Below, piece after piece: positions 1-8,614 of a stretch of 64,000 nucleotides of DNA (within the stretch, counting starts at the first letter, position 1; the number at the start of each line of letters is the position of its first letter). The translations under genes and the position numbers were made by a program. The stretch covers positions 4,392,001-4,456,000 of the forward strand of contig NZ_CP061080.1 of the NCBI RefSeq assembly GCF_014495845.1, read 5' to 3'. The stretch comes from Aquibium microcysteis. Its GTDB lineage: Bacteria; Pseudomonadota; Alphaproteobacteria; Rhizobiales; Rhizobiaceae. Below the pieces are notes generated by a model. The model saw only the letters and a program-made list of their open reading frames with translations. It was not told where the DNA came from and made no database searches.

Positions 1-177
1 GATGCGCCGCAGCAGGCCGAACCCCTGAACGCGCAGGAGCACCGAGCCGACCACGGCGGTGAAGAGAACCATTCCCAGTGTCGCCAGCACCCCGATCCGG
101 CTGCCGACGAGCACGAAGGCGGCGATCTCGAGCAGCGGGACGACCAGGAAGATCAGGAATAGGGAAGGAAATCGCAC
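1..177 (-). CDS. fxsA: FxsA family membrane protein (3' part cut by window edge)
   Basis: Partial gene running off the left edge; 59 codons are visible from a GTG at 177 back to base 1. The protein begins MRFPSLFLIFLVVPLLEI and continues with an LVGSRIGVLATLG stretch and a TAVVGSVLLRVQG segment, the conserved N-terminal pattern of the FxsA cytoplasmic-membrane protein family (two hydrophobic segments with an E in the first). FxsA in E. coli lessens phage T7 exclusion by F plasmid PifA; its normal role is not known. GTG is chosen because the family motif starts there and no in-frame ATG precedes it closely. It is divergent from the Tim44 gene, as in many rhizobia. Confidence 0.8.
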   Translation of the reverse strand, partial: MRFPSLFLIFLVVPLLEIAAFVLVGSRIGVLATLGMVLFTAVVGSVLLRVQGFGLLRRI

Positions 178-230
178 GTTGCTGCCATCCGCGGTGGAGG
201 GACGGCCATTGCCGCCCCGTGATCGGGCCT

Positions 231-244
231 CCATATACATATGG
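231..244. promoter_or_regulatory. Imperfect palindrome in fxsA/Tim44 divergent spacer
   Basis: CCATAT-AC-ATATGG, with 6-bp arms, lies in the 184-bp spacer between two divergent genes and is AT-rich in an otherwise GC-rich region. It could be a protein-binding site or part of a promoter. No regulator can be named from the sequence. Confidence 0.2.
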
Positions 245-361
245 TGTGTCCACGCGGGATTTGAATGATCGTGGCACGCGTTCTATATGCATTCGATGGG
301 TGCGTGCCTGCGACAGGCTCGGAAGCGCAGCCGCATCTCGAAACGATCGCTCGGCGGACCA

Positions 362-1069
362 ATGGAATTTTTCGATTTCGGCACATTGTTCTTCATCGTC
401 GCTGCGGTGGTCATCTTCATGCAGCTGCGGAACGTGCTCGGCCGCCGGACCGGCCATGAGAAACCGCCCTTCGATCCCTATACGGCAGCGCGCTCACGAG
501 AGAAGGAACCGGCGGCCGCTGCACAGGACAACGTCGTCTCGCTGCCGCGGCGCAAGGGCGCCCCGGAGACCGATGCCGCCTATGCCGCGATCGACAAGGT
601 GGCTGCACCGGGGACCGATCTGAACAAGGGCCTGCGCGCGATCCGCGATGCCGATCAGAGCTTCGATCCGAAGGGCTTCGTCGAGGGCGCCAAGATGGCC
701 TACGAGATGATCGTGATGGCCTATGCCGACGGCGACCGGAAGACGCTGAAGAACCTCCTCTCCCGGGACGTCTACGAGGGCTTCGTGGCCGCGATCGCCG
801 AGCGAGAGACCCGTTCGGAGAAGATCCAGTCCTCCTTCGTCGGGATCGACAAGGCCGACATCGTCGGCGCCGAGATGAAGGGGACGGAGGCGCATGTCAC
901 GCTGCGGATCGTCAGCGAACTGATCTCCGCCACGCGGGACGGTGCGGGCGTCGTCATCGACGGCGATCCGGAGACGGTGGCCGAGGTCAAGGACGTCTGG
1001 ACGTTCGCTCGCGACACCCGCTCGCGCGACCCCAACTGGAAGCTGGTCGCGACCGAAGCCGAAGACTGA
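362..1069 (+). CDS. Tim44/TimA-domain membrane-anchored protein
   Basis: Predicted 235-residue protein with one N-terminal membrane segment (about residues 3-21, FFDFGTLFFIVAAVVIFMQL), a charged linker and a C-terminal Tim44-like domain (about residues 80-235) with the family pattern FDPKGFVEGAKMAYEMIV and LKNLLSRDVYEGF. Tim44-domain proteins of alphaproteobacteria are inner-membrane proteins related to the mitochondrial import motor subunit; a transport role is inferred only. The ATG at 362 is preferred to an in-frame ATG 75 bases upstream because the membrane anchor starts right there and the upstream 25 residues are charged and unlike the family. It is followed after 15 bases by mltA, suggesting an operon through the XRE gene. 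Confidence 0.87.
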   Translation: MEFFDFGTLFFIVAAVVIFMQLRNVLGRRTGHEKPPFDPYTAARSREKEPAAAAQDNVVSLPRRKGAPETDAAYAAIDKVAAPGTDLNKGLRAIRDADQSFDPKGFVEGAKMAYEMIVMAYADGDRKTLKNLLSRDVYEGFVAAIAERETRSEKIQSSFVGIDKADIVGAEMKGTEAHVTLRIVSELISATRDGAGVVIDGDPETVAEVKDVWTFARDTRSRDPNWKLVATEAED

Positions 1070-1084
1070 CCCCGGCGGATCGAG

Positions 1085-2188
1085 GTGGCCCTCTCTCCGC
1101 TTCTCCAGCCGGTTTCCTTCGACGCGCTGCCGGGATGGCATCTGGATGCCATGGCGGGAGCCTTCGACGCCTTCCGGCGGAGCGCCGGCCATCACGCGAT
1201 CAAGCCATACCGGACAGGGGCGCTCGGGATCCGGTCTTCCGGTTTCGGCGATGCCTTCGACGCCGCGCTCGCGGTCCCTCGTCTGGACGAGGCAGCGGCG
1301 CGTCTCTTCTTCGAGACCTGGTTCGACCCCTACGCCATCCGGCCCGACGATCGGCCCACCGGCTTCGTCACCGGGTTCTACGAGCCCGAGGCCGATGCTT
1401 CTCCGGTGCGCACCGATCGGTTCCGCTTTCCGATCCTGGCGCGTCCGGACGACCTCGTGGACGTGGAAGACGACGCGCGGCCCGAGGGCCTCGACCCCTA
1501 TCTGGCGTTCGCAAGGCGCCGGCCTGACGGGAGGATCGTCGAATATCCCGACCGCCGGGCCATCGAGCAGGGCGCACTCGCCGGCCGCGGACTGGAAATC
1601 GCCTGGCTCGAGGACCCCGTCGACGTCTTCTTCATCCACGTCCAGGGCGCGGCGAGACTGCGTATGCCGGAGGGGCTGCGCCGGATCACCTATGCCGCCA
1701 AGTCGGGCCAGCGCTTCACCGGTCCCGGTCATGTGCTCGCGGCCATGGGCGAGATTCCGCGGGAACGGGTGACGATGCAGTCGATCCGCGCCTGGTTCAG
1801 GGAAAATCCCGGCCGCGTCGACGAGATTCTGTGGCAGAACCGCTCCTTCATCTTCTTTCGCGATGCACCCGTGGCCGACGCGTCGCTCGGCCCCGTCGCG
1901 GCGGCGAAGGTTCCGCTCACGCCGCGCCGCTCGATTGCGGTCGACCGGCTGCTCCACACCTTCGGCACCCCGGTCTTCGTGCACGCGCCCCACCTTGCGG
2001 CATTCGGAAGCGCGCCCTTCGCGCATCTGATGATCGCGCAGGATACGGGCTCGGCGATCGTCGGTGCGGCTCGCGGCGACCTCTTCGCGGGTTCCGGCGA
2101 CGCGGCCGGCGAGATCGCGGGCGTCGTCAAGCATGATGCGGACTTCTTCGCGCTGGTGCCGCGTGCCCTTTCGGGCCGCACACCATGA
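1085..2188 (+). CDS. mltA: MltA-family lytic murein transglycosylase
   Basis: A 367-residue protein with the MltA and 3D domains. It should cleave the MurNAc-GlcNAc bond of peptidoglycan to 1,6-anhydromuropeptides in the periplasm. Family landmarks are GFVTGFYEPEADAS near residue 98, the VDVFFIHVQGAARLRM segment around residue 180, and the C-terminal DTGSAIVGAARGDLFAGSG 3D motif with its catalytic-type aspartates (about residues 320-340). No clear signal peptide is visible from the GTG start, which is unusual for a periplasmic enzyme and may mean the true start lies further upstream within the end of the Tim44 gene. The last four bases overlap the smr start. Confidence 0.92.
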   Translation: MALSPLLQPVSFDALPGWHLDAMAGAFDAFRRSAGHHAIKPYRTGALGIRSSGFGDAFDAALAVPRLDEAAARLFFETWFDPYAIRPDDRPTGFVTGFYEPEADASPVRTDRFRFPILARPDDLVDVEDDARPEGLDPYLAFARRRPDGRIVEYPDRRAIEQGALAGRGLEIAWLEDPVDVFFIHVQGAARLRMPEGLRRITYAAKSGQRFTGPGHVLAAMGEIPRERVTMQSIRAWFRENPGRVDEILWQNRSFIFFRDAPVADASLGPVAAAKVPLTPRRSIAVDRLLHTFGTPVFVHAPHLAAFGSAPFAHLMIAQDTGSAIVGAARGDLFAGSGDAAGEIAGVVKHDADFFALVPRALSGRTP

Positions 2189-2739
2189 AGGCGCGGCCCG
2201 TCGCAGGATTGACGGACGAGGATCGCATCCTCTGGAACCAGGTCGCCAGGAGTGCCACGCCGCTGAAGGGCAAGACGGTCCCGCAGGATCCGTTCGTTCC
2301 CGACCCTCTGCCCAACCCCCCGCCGGATATGGCGTCCCCGTCCGACGTCCCGCCGCCGGCGAAACCCGCGGCGGGCGAGAAGGTGCTGCAGGGCCCGCGA
2401 ACCCTCGACCGCCCGACGCGCGATAAGCTCGCCAAGGGACGGCTCCAGATCGAGGCCCGCGTCGACCTTCACGGCATGACCCAGGGCGAAGCCCATTCGC
2501 TGCTGCTCGGATTTCTCCGCAAGGCCTATGCCATGGGCATCCGCCACGTCCTGATCATCACCGGAAAAGGGTCTTCGATGGGCAGCGACGGCGTCCTGCG
2601 CAAGGCGGTGCCGGCCTGGTTCGCCACGCCCTCGTTCCGACCTCTGGTCGGCAGCTACGAGGCGGCCGCGCGCCATCACGGCGGTGGCGGAGCGCTCTAC
2701 GTCCGGCTGCGCCGGCAGACCGAGGTCAGGGAGCGGTGA
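2185..2739 (+). CDS. Smr/MutS2-domain protein
   Basis: A 184-residue protein with a poorly conserved proline-rich N-terminal half and a C-terminal Smr domain (about residues 92-181). The domain shows VDLHGMTQGEAH, the TGKG turn (IITGKGSSMGSDGVL) and the HGGGGALYVRLRR end. Smr domains are nucleic-acid nicking or ribonuclease modules; stand-alone bacterial versions such as E. coli SmrB cleave mRNA at collided ribosomes, but this lineage is not characterised here. ATG overlaps the mltA stop (ATGA), and its own stop overlaps the next start, so the three genes are probably translationally coupled. Confidence 0.88.
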   Translation: MKARPVAGLTDEDRILWNQVARSATPLKGKTVPQDPFVPDPLPNPPPDMASPSDVPPPAKPAAGEKVLQGPRTLDRPTRDKLAKGRLQIEARVDLHGMTQGEAHSLLLGFLRKAYAMGIRHVLIITGKGSSMGSDGVLRKAVPAWFATPSFRPLVGSYEAAARHHGGGGALYVRLRRQTEVRER

Positions 2740-3098
2740 CGCCCTTCGGCCAGCGCATGCGCGACATGCGGCGCGACCGCAAGGTGACCCAGAAGGAGAT
2801 GGCGCGCGCGATCGGCGTCAGCGCCGCCTACCTGTCGGCCCTGGAGAGTGGTCGACGGGGCCGGCCGACCTGGGCGTTGATCCAGAAGATCATCGGCTAT
2901 TTCAACATCATCTGGGACGACGCGGAGGACCTGATCAGACTCGCGGAACGATCCCATCCGAAGGTGGTCATCGACACGGGCGGCCTCTCGCCCGCAGCGA
3001 CCGAGCTCGCCAACCTCCTCGCCTCGCGAATCGCGAGCCTGTCGGAAGAGGAGATGGAGGGTCTCGCGGAACGCCTTCGCGGACCCACCCCGCGGTGA
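2736..3098 (+). CDS. XRE-family helix-turn-helix regulator
   Basis: A 120-residue protein with an HTH_XRE domain at residues 3-60; MRDMRRDRKVTQKEMARAIG and the recognition helix region VSAAYLSALESGRRGRPTW are typical. The C-terminal half is helical and acidic with no ligand domain I recognise. The GTG start overlaps the smr stop (GTGA), so it is probably made from the same mRNA as mltA and smr. This gene follows mltA-smr in rhizobial genomes; its target is unknown. It is convergent with the DUF1402 gene, with only 13 bases between stops. Confidence 0.88.
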   Translation: MTPFGQRMRDMRRDRKVTQKEMARAIGVSAAYLSALESGRRGRPTWALIQKIIGYFNIIWDDAEDLIRLAERSHPKVVIDTGGLSPAATELANLLASRIASLSEEEMEGLAERLRGPTPR

Positions 3099-3111
3099 AC
3101 CGGGAGCGACG

Positions 3112-4080
3112 TCAGCTCGACGGGAAGAGTTCCCGGAGTTCGGGCAGCTTCTCGTTGACGAGCCAGCCGTAGTAGTTCTCCTCGGGCAGCTTCGGCGCCT
3201 CTCCCCGCTGCGCCCGCGCCCTGTTTTCGGCCTTCAGCGCCCGCGCCCGTGCTTCGGGATCGCCGACATTGTACAAGGTCGCCGTGATGCCCGGATTGTT
3301 CGAGATGTCGAATCCGGCGATGGTCTCGTAGGCGTCGATCGACTTTCGCAGCGTCGCCGCCACGTAGGTCAGTGTCCGGTCCGGATCCATGATCGTCCGG
3401 TAGACCTCCTGCGCGTCCGTGTGATCGAGGCGCGGAAGCCCGGTCTTCTCATGGACGATGTCGCTCATCGTCAGCGCCGTCAGCGGGTTCAACTGGCCGA
3501 TTCCGAAAGTCTGCCCTGCATAGAAGGGCTGAAAGAAGACCGCGCTGAAGCGATTGTTCGGAAATGCCGTACCACCCACGGTCCTGCCGCGGAAACTCGT
3601 GTTCCAGACGCCCTCGCGACAGGTCCAGAGATCGTAGCTGTCGCCGAGCCCGTTGCATCCGGCGAACTCCGGTCGCCGGATGAACGTATCCACGCTTTCG
3701 CCCTCATAGGAGAAGGCGAAGCTCGAATTCAGGTAGGCGACAGCTTTCACGTAGTAGGCCTGCAGCCTGTCGTAGGCATCGACGTTGTATGTATGCTCGC
3801 CCACGATCGCCCCGGCGACATGGATCGGGTCGATCCCGAACTGGTTCGCCGCGGTCCGGATCTTGGACCGCAGTTCCTGGTCGCGCTGGAGGAGGCCGTA
3901 GACCTTGCGGTATTTGGCCTCGTAGGTCGTCTTGAGGGCGCGCGTCCGCGATGCCGAACCGAACGGCACGTCGGGCTGTTCAACGTTGCGATTGCCGGGC
4001 GGCACGGCGACTCCCGCCCAGGCCGGGAGGAGGGCGGAGTTCGCGACGAGGGCCGCTGCGACGACGATCCATTTTCTCAT
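3112..4080 (-). CDS. DUF1402-family secreted protein
   Basis: A 322-residue protein starting with a Sec signal peptide (MRKWIVVAAALVANSALLPA, cut likely after WAG). It resembles the DUF1402 family, found next to hslU in rhizobia. The mature part has GIDPIHVAGAIVGEHTYNVD (about residues 90-110) and, near the end, NNPGITATLYNVGDPEARA, an arrangement that recalls the catalytic Glu and the Asn/Tyr motif of lysozyme-like lytic transglycosylases; this comparison is my inference. The start at 4080 is chosen because the signal peptide begins there; an upstream in-frame extension of 64 residues looks non-coding. It lies 130 bases downstream of hslU. Confidence 0.72.
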   Translation of the reverse strand: MRKWIVVAAALVANSALLPAWAGVAVPPGNRNVEQPDVPFGSASRTRALKTTYEAKYRKVYGLLQRDQELRSKIRTAANQFGIDPIHVAGAIVGEHTYNVDAYDRLQAYYVKAVAYLNSSFAFSYEGESVDTFIRRPEFAGCNGLGDSYDLWTCREGVWNTSFRGRTVGGTAFPNNRFSAVFFQPFYAGQTFGIGQLNPLTALTMSDIVHEKTGLPRLDHTDAQEVYRTIMDPDRTLTYVAATLRKSIDAYETIAGFDISNNPGITATLYNVGDPEARARALKAENRARAQRGEAPKLPEENYYGWLVNEKLPELRELFPSS

Positions 4081-4210
4081 GAATGGTGCCTGTTGTATCC
4101 GCTCCGAGGCCAAACTATTCAAAGCAGCCCGGCAAGTCGACTCCGCAGAGGTCCGACGCTTTGAGCCGACAGCGCAGTCGGCCGCCCCGGGAAGTCGCAG
4201 CGGCGTCGTT

Positions 4211-5512
4211 CTACAGGATGAATCGGGACAAATCCGTGTTCTTCGCCAGATCGCCGACATTCCTGGCGACATAATCCGCGTCGATGGTCACGGCCGAGCC
4301 GGATCGGTCCGGTGCGTTGAACGAGATGTCGTCGAGGACGCGCTCCATCACGGTCTGCAGGCGCCGCGCGCCGATGTTCTCGACCGACGCGTTGAGGTCC
4401 ACCGCGACGCCTGCGAGGGCGTCGATCGCCTCCTCGGTGAAATCGAGCTCCACGCCCTCGGTGCGCATCAGCGCGATGTACTGCTTGATGAGGCTGGCCT
4501 CCGTCTCGGTGAGGATGCGCACGAAGTCATCCTTGCCGAGCGCCCGCAGTTCGACCCGGATCGGCAGGCGTCCCTGCAGTTCGGGCAGGAGGTCCGACGG
4601 CTTGGCGACGTGGAAGGCGCCGGAAGCGATGAACAGGATGTGATCGGTCTTCACCGGCCCGTACTTGGTCGCCACCGTTGTGCCTTCGACGAGCGGCAGC
4701 AGGTCGCGCTGCACGCCCTCGCGGCTGACGCCGGCGCCCACGCCGCCCTCCCGGGTGGCGATCTTGTCGATCTCGTCGATGAAGACGATGCCGTCGTTCT
4801 CGGTCGACGACAGCGCGCGCTGGACGACCTCGTCCTGGTCGAGCAGCTTGTCGGATTCGTCGTTGATGAGATGACCGGAGGACTCCTTGACCGTGGTCTT
4901 GCGCATCTTGGTACGCCCGCCCATCGCCTTCGACAGCATCTCGTTGATGTTCAGCACGCCGATGTTGGCGCCGGGCATGCCGGGCAGCTCGAACCCGGCG
5001 GGTGCCGTGTCCGCCACCTCGACTTCGATCTCCTTGTCGTCCAGGTCACCTGCGCGCAGCTTCTTGCGGAAGCTGTCGCGGGTCGCGGGACTAGCGGTCT
5101 TGCCGACCAGCGCGTCGAGGACGCGCTCTTCCGCGTTCACATGCGCCCGCGCCTTGACGTCCTCGCGCATCTTGTCCTTCACCAGCCCGATGGCGACTTC
5201 CACGAGGTCGCGGATGATCTGCTCGACGTCGCGGCCGACATAGCCGACCTCCGTGAACTTGGTGGCTTCCACCTTGGTGAAGGGAGCCCCCGCGAGCTTC
5301 GCGAGGCGGCGCGAAATCTCGGTCTTGCCCACGCCCGTCGGGCCGATCATCAGGATGTTCTTGGGCATCACCTCCTCGCGCATGTCGCCTTCGAGCTGCT
5401 GCCGGCGCCAGCGGTTGCGCAGCGCGATCGCCACGGCGCGCTTTGCGTCCTTCTGGCCGATGATGAAGCGGTCGAGTTCGGAAACGATCTCGCGCGGGGA
5501 GAAATTGGTCAT
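4211..5512 (-). CDS. hslU: ATP-dependent protease ATPase subunit HslU
   Basis: A 433-residue AAA+ unfoldase that feeds substrates to the HslV peptidase. Walker A GPTGVGKT is at residues 57-64, Walker B in [12 protein letters not shown], and the conserved C-terminal tail TDLSRFIL that inserts into HslV is intact. The length matches the family. It is the fourth gene of the block headed by hslV, separated from hslV by a GNAT gene and a GT8 glycosyltransferase. In enterobacteria hslVU is a sigma-32 operon; no convincing heat-shock promoter was recognised directly in front of hslU here. Confidence 0.97.
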   Translation of the reverse strand: MTNFSPREIVSELDRFIIGQKDAKRAVAIALRNRWRRQQLEGDMREEVMPKNILMIGPTGVGKTEISRRLAKLAGAPFTKVEATKFTEVGYVGRDVEQIIRDLVEVAIGLVKDKMREDVKARAHVNAEERVLDALVGKTASPATRDSFRKKLRAGDLDDKEIEVEVADTAPAGFELPGMPGANIGVLNINEMLSKAMGGRTKMRKTTVKESSGHLINDESDKLLDQDEVVQRALSSTENDGIVFIDEIDKIATREGGVGAGVSREGVQRDLLPLVEGTTVATKYGPVKTDHILFIASGAFHVAKPSDLLPELQGRLPIRVELRALGKDDFVRILTETEASLIKQYIALMRTEGVELDFTEEAIDALAGVAVDLNASVENIGARRLQTVMERVLDDISFNAPDRSGSAVTIDADYVARNVGDLAKNTDLSRFIL

Positions 5513-5532
5513 GTCTTACTCCGTGAAACCGG

Positions 5533-5548
5533 CCGCCCGCGCGGGCGG
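5533..5548. other. Perfect 16-bp GC palindrome between GT8 gene and hslU
   Basis: CCGCCCGC-GCGGGCGG in the 94-bp gap between the GT8 stop and the hslU start. It could form a strong hairpin on the transcript but has no T-run, so a terminator is unlikely. A processing or attenuation role is possible. Confidence 0.25.
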
Positions 5549-5606
5549 GGCGGAACCGACACTACATAGGCATCGCGGTCGCCGGCACAATGCCGGTCGC
5601 GGCAGG

Positions 5607-6638
5607 TCAGCCCCGCAGGATGAGCCAGCAGAGCAGCAGCGTCTGTGCGGCGGCAAGGGCGGCGAGTCCCGCCAGCCAGCGCCTCAGCTGCCGTCGTGTC
5701 CGGGTCATGCCTTCCGCGATCTGGTCCCGGTAGAGCCCGCTGGAGCGACTGGCCCAGGCCGTCAGGTTCTGCTCGACCGCATCGACGTCCTGCTGCCAGC
5801 GACGTTTCACCTCGCGATACTCAGCGTCCGACAGGTGGGCTGTCCAGAGATCGTCGAGCGGCGCCAGTGCATGGTCCCGCGCATCGATCGGTCCGCTCGT
5901 CCAGGGCTTGCCCGGCGTGTAGTGGACGATCCGCAGTTGGGCATCCCGAGCCAGCGCACGCACCAGGGCCTGGCTGCGAAGGAAGTTGAGCCCGAGCGGC
6001 AGTTGACGCCACTCCGTGAAGAACGCGTTGAGAACGCTCTGGTCTCCGTCGGTGACCGGTAGTTCCGGCAGACGCCTGAACAGGCGCTCGCGCAGCCCGG
6101 CCGACGGCGTGAACGAGAAGACCCCGGTGTTGAATGCGCGCAGCCGGTAGTGAAGCAGAAGGTCCGGCGCGGCGGCGAAGCCGTCGCCTTCCAGCAGCCC
6201 GTCGATCGGTCGCAGGATGAGGCAGTCCGCGTCGACATGCGCGATCCGCTTCGGCGTCGTGATCGAGAACGACCAGAGCTTGCTCAGCGTGACCGGAAGA
6301 TGCGGCAGATCCGGCCGCGTCTCCATGCCGGGCCGGAACAGCGCCGGGACCTCGATGGCCGCGACCCCCGATGCCTCGTGTTCGAAGTGCCATGAGCCGA
6401 GCTTCAGGATGAGCACCGGGACGTCGGATACCGCCCGCAGCGAGCGGATCATGACCAGCAGCCCGGCCGCGAAATCGGAACTGGCGAGCGTCACGATCAG
6501 CCGGTCGCTGCCCGTACGGGCAAGCCACGGGCCGACGGCCTCGTCGATCCCCGCGGAGACCGCGAGAAGCGTCGCCTGATCGGCGTCGGCGACACGTCCC
6601 GCCGCGAGGCGCTGGGGCAGATGCAGGGTCTCGATCAT
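5607..6638 (-). CDS. GT8-like glycosyltransferase with C-terminal membrane anchor
   Basis: A 343-residue protein. It resembles the nucleotide-diphospho-sugar transferase fold of family GT8 (glycogenin/LgtC type): RLIVTLASSDFAAGLLVMIRSL early on, SKLWSFSITTPKRIAHVDADCLIL carrying the DxD metal motif (about residue 135), and FNTGVFSFTP plus DGDQSVLNAFF, the usual acceptor-side and D/Q motifs. After a charged helical stretch, residues about 322-341 (WLAGLAALAAAQTLLLCWLIL) form a single membrane span at the very C-terminus, so the enzyme is probably tail-anchored with its catalytic domain in the cytoplasm. Donor and acceptor cannot be told. It sits between the GNAT gene and hslU, an unusual neighbour for a protease operon. 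Confidence 0.75.
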   Translation of the reverse strand: MIETLHLPQRLAAGRVADADQATLLAVSAGIDEAVGPWLARTGSDRLIVTLASSDFAAGLLVMIRSLRAVSDVPVLILKLGSWHFEHEASGVAAIEVPALFRPGMETRPDLPHLPVTLSKLWSFSITTPKRIAHVDADCLILRPIDGLLEGDGFAAAPDLLLHYRLRAFNTGVFSFTPSAGLRERLFRRLPELPVTDGDQSVLNAFFTEWRQLPLGLNFLRSQALVRALARDAQLRIVHYTPGKPWTSGPIDARDHALAPLDDLWTAHLSDAEYREVKRRWQQDVDAVEQNLTAWASRSSGLYRDQIAEGMTRTRRQLRRWLAGLAALAAAQTLLLCWLILRG

Positions 6639-6740
6639 GGGAAGATGGCTCTCCGCCGGACGCTTCGGGCGCGGAACCGGACCAGCCGTCCGGTGCGGGC
6701 GACAGGATGCGGAGGCGCGGCTGACGCCGGGCGCCGTCGG

Positions 6741-7274
6741 CTATGAGTGCTCGGCCGCGACGTGCCGCATGATGAGACTGTCGCCGCTCCGACCGCGCAG
6801 TTCGGGGATGACGCGGAACCCCGCCTTCTCATAGGCCCGCACCGCCCGCAGGTTTTCCGGGTCGGGGTCGATGATGATCTCGGAGAATCCCGTCTCGCGC
6901 AGCATGGCGACGAAAGCCGCCAGCGCCGCCGTCCCGAGCCCTTTCGACAGCCGGTCCGCCGGTCCGATCGACAGGTCGACGCCGATCGTTTCCGCCGGCA
7001 GGAGACCGAGCCAGGGGTTGTCGGCGAGCCAGCTGTCGTTCTGGTGATGTCCGATGAACCAGTACTGGATGTAACCGACGTCCTCGCCGTCGGCGGTGAA
7101 GATGAAGGGCCGCGTCGTGTCGCGACCCTCGATCATGTCGTGGACGAAGCGGATCTCCTCGTCGGAATCGCCCCACCACTCGCGCCAGTGCGGCTGGCGC
7201 ATCCAGCGGTCCAGCAGCGGCAGGTCCGCCGGCCCGACGGGGCGGAAGCCGATGATCGGTCGCTCAGGCGGCAT
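6741..7274 (-). CDS. GNAT-family N-acetyltransferase
   Basis: A 177-residue acetyl-CoA-dependent acyltransferase. It opens with [19 protein letters not shown] and HWREWWG, continues with [16 protein letters not shown], has the acetyl-CoA pyrophosphate loop around [15 protein letters not shown] and ends with [21 protein letters not shown], the pattern of the AAC(6')/RimJ-like subgroup. The substrate is unknown; similarity to aminoglycoside acetyltransferases does not prove resistance. It overlaps the end of hslV by 11 bases, and a GNAT gene next to hslV is common in rhizobia. Confidence 0.87.
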   Translation of the reverse strand: MPPERPIIGFRPVGPADLPLLDRWMRQPHWREWWGDSDEEIRFVHDMIEGRDTTRPFIFTADGEDVGYIQYWFIGHHQNDSWLADNPWLGLLPAETIGVDLSIGPADRLSKGLGTAALAAFVAMLRETGFSEIIIDPDPENLRAVRAYEKAGFRVIPELRGRSGDSLIMRHVAAEHS

Positions 7275-7812
7275 CGAGCGTTTCGACGACGAAATTGCCG
7301 TTGGTATACACGCAGATCTCCGCCGCGATCTTCATCGCCTTTCGCGCGATCTCCTCTGCGCCCTGATCGGTGTCCATCAGCGCGCGCGCCGCCGCCAGCG
7401 CATAATTGCCGCCGGAGCCGATCGCCATGACGCCGTGCTCCGGCTCCAGCACGTCGCCGGTGCCTGTGAGCGCCAGGGTCACCGACCTGTCGGCCACCAG
7501 CATCATGGCCTCGAGCCGCCGCAGGTAGCGGTCGGTGCGCCAGTCCTTTGCGAGTTCGACGCAGGCGCGCGTAAGCTGGTCGGGATACTGCTCGAGCTTG
7601 GTCTCGAGCCGCTCCAGGAGCGTGAAGGCATCGGCCGTGGCTCCCGCGAAGCCGGCGATCACGTTGCCCTTGCCGAGGCGCCGCACCTTGCGGGCATTGC
7701 CTTTCATGATGGTCTGGCCGAGGCTGACCTGGCCGTCGCCGGCGATCACAACCTTGCCACCCTTGCGGACGGTGACGATCGTCGTTGCGTGCATGGTGAT
7801 TTCGCTGGACAT
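7264..7812 (-). CDS. hslV: ATP-dependent protease subunit HslV
   Basis: A 182-residue threonine peptidase of the HslVU complex. The catalytic residue should be the first Thr of [19 protein letters not shown]; the conserved [18 protein letters not shown] and [15 protein letters not shown] follow. Nine residues (MSSEITMHA) precede the catalytic Thr, so unlike E. coli HslV the protein would need propeptide removal rather than only Met cleavage. A second ATG at 7794 would leave three residues. It is divergent from hisB with 181 bases between. Confidence 0.96.
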   Translation of the reverse strand: MSSEITMHATTIVTVRKGGKVVIAGDGQVSLGQTIMKGNARKVRRLGKGNVIAGFAGATADAFTLLERLETKLEQYPDQLTRACVELAKDWRTDRYLRRLEAMMLVADRSVTLALTGTGDVLEPEHGVMAIGSGGNYALAAARALMDTDQGAEEIARKAMKIAAEICVYTNGNFVVETLDAA

Positions 7813-7871
7813 GAGGCGCTCCGGAAACTCTGCGACGGGGACCGTGCGATGGCTCGGCTTTGTCGCTGGAC

Positions 7872-7901
7872 GTTATCTATGCGCCGCGACGCCGATTGCA
7901 A
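7872..7901 (-). promoter_or_regulatory. Candidate promoter for hslV
   Basis: On the minus strand, TTGCAA at 7901-7896 and GATAAC at 7877-7872 are 18 bases apart, giving a sigma-70-like arrangement with a leader of about 50 bases. Each box matches the consensus at four of six positions, so this is weak. Confidence 0.3.
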
Positions 7902-7993
7902 ATGGTGGCCGGACACGCCTGCGCGAAGCCGGCAACTGGAATTCGCCTGGAGGCGCTGCTAAAGCAACCGCCTGGATATCGAGAGGACGAGCC

Positions 7994-8605
7994 ATGACCG
8001 CTCCCGACAACGGCCGCCGTGCTTCCGTCAGCCGCAAGACGAACGAGACGTCAATCAGCGCATCGGTCGATCTCGACGGATCGGGCAGGTACGCGGTCTC
8101 GACCGGGGTCGGCTTCTTCGATCACATGCTCGAGCAGCTGTCGCGTCATTCGCTGATCGACCTGACGCTCGAAGCGAAGGGCGACCTGCACATCGATGAT
8201 CACCACACCGTCGAGGATGCCGGCATCGCCATCGGCCAGGCGATTGCGAAGGCGCTCGGCGACCGGCGCGGCATCACCCGCTACGCCTCGATCGACCTCG
8301 CCATGGACGAAACCCTCACCCGCGCTGCCGTCGACGTGTCCGGCCGGCCGTTCCTCGTCTGGCACGTCGGCTTCTCGGCGCCGAAGATCGGCACCTTCGA
8401 CACCGAACTCGTCAGGGAGTTCTTCCAGGCTCTGGCGCAGAACGCCGGCATCACGCTGCACGTGACCAATCATTACGGCGCCAACAACCACCATATCGCC
8501 GAGACCTGCTTCAAGGCGGTCGCGCGTGCGCTGCGCATGGCGGTCGAGCCCGACGCCCGGCAGGCGGGGGTCGTACCGTCGACAAAAGGCACGCTGAACG
8601 GATAG
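7994..8605 (+). CDS. hisB: Imidazoleglycerol-phosphate dehydratase
   Basis: A 203-residue monofunctional HisB that dehydrates imidazole glycerol phosphate to imidazole acetol phosphate. The manganese-binding histidine motifs DDHHTVED and [12 protein letters not shown], the [13 protein letters not shown] segment near the N-terminus and the C-terminal PSTKGTLNG are present. The ATG at 7994 follows a good ribosome site (GAGAGGA); an in-frame extension upstream overlaps hslV antisense and is not credible. First gene of the his operon. Confidence 0.97.
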   Translation: MTAPDNGRRASVSRKTNETSISASVDLDGSGRYAVSTGVGFFDHMLEQLSRHSLIDLTLEAKGDLHIDDHHTVEDAGIAIGQAIAKALGDRRGITRYASIDLAMDETLTRAAVDVSGRPFLVWHVGFSAPKIGTFDTELVREFFQALAQNAGITLHVTNHYGANNHHIAETCFKAVARALRMAVEPDARQAGVVPSTKGTLNG

Positions 8606-8614
8606 GAACGGGCG

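Noticed and set aside
272..292. TGGCACG resembling the -24 half of a sigma-54 promoter before the Tim44 gene
   Set aside because: No GC element at the -12 position.
494..2134. 546-codon minus-strand frame opposite Tim44 and mltA
   Set aside because: No start context, no family resemblance, and codon use typical of an antisense shadow.
6741..7274. Aminoglycoside resistance acetyltransferase
   Set aside because: The GNAT resembles the AAC(6') group in broad pattern only; its place next to hslV in rhizobia argues for a housekeeping role.
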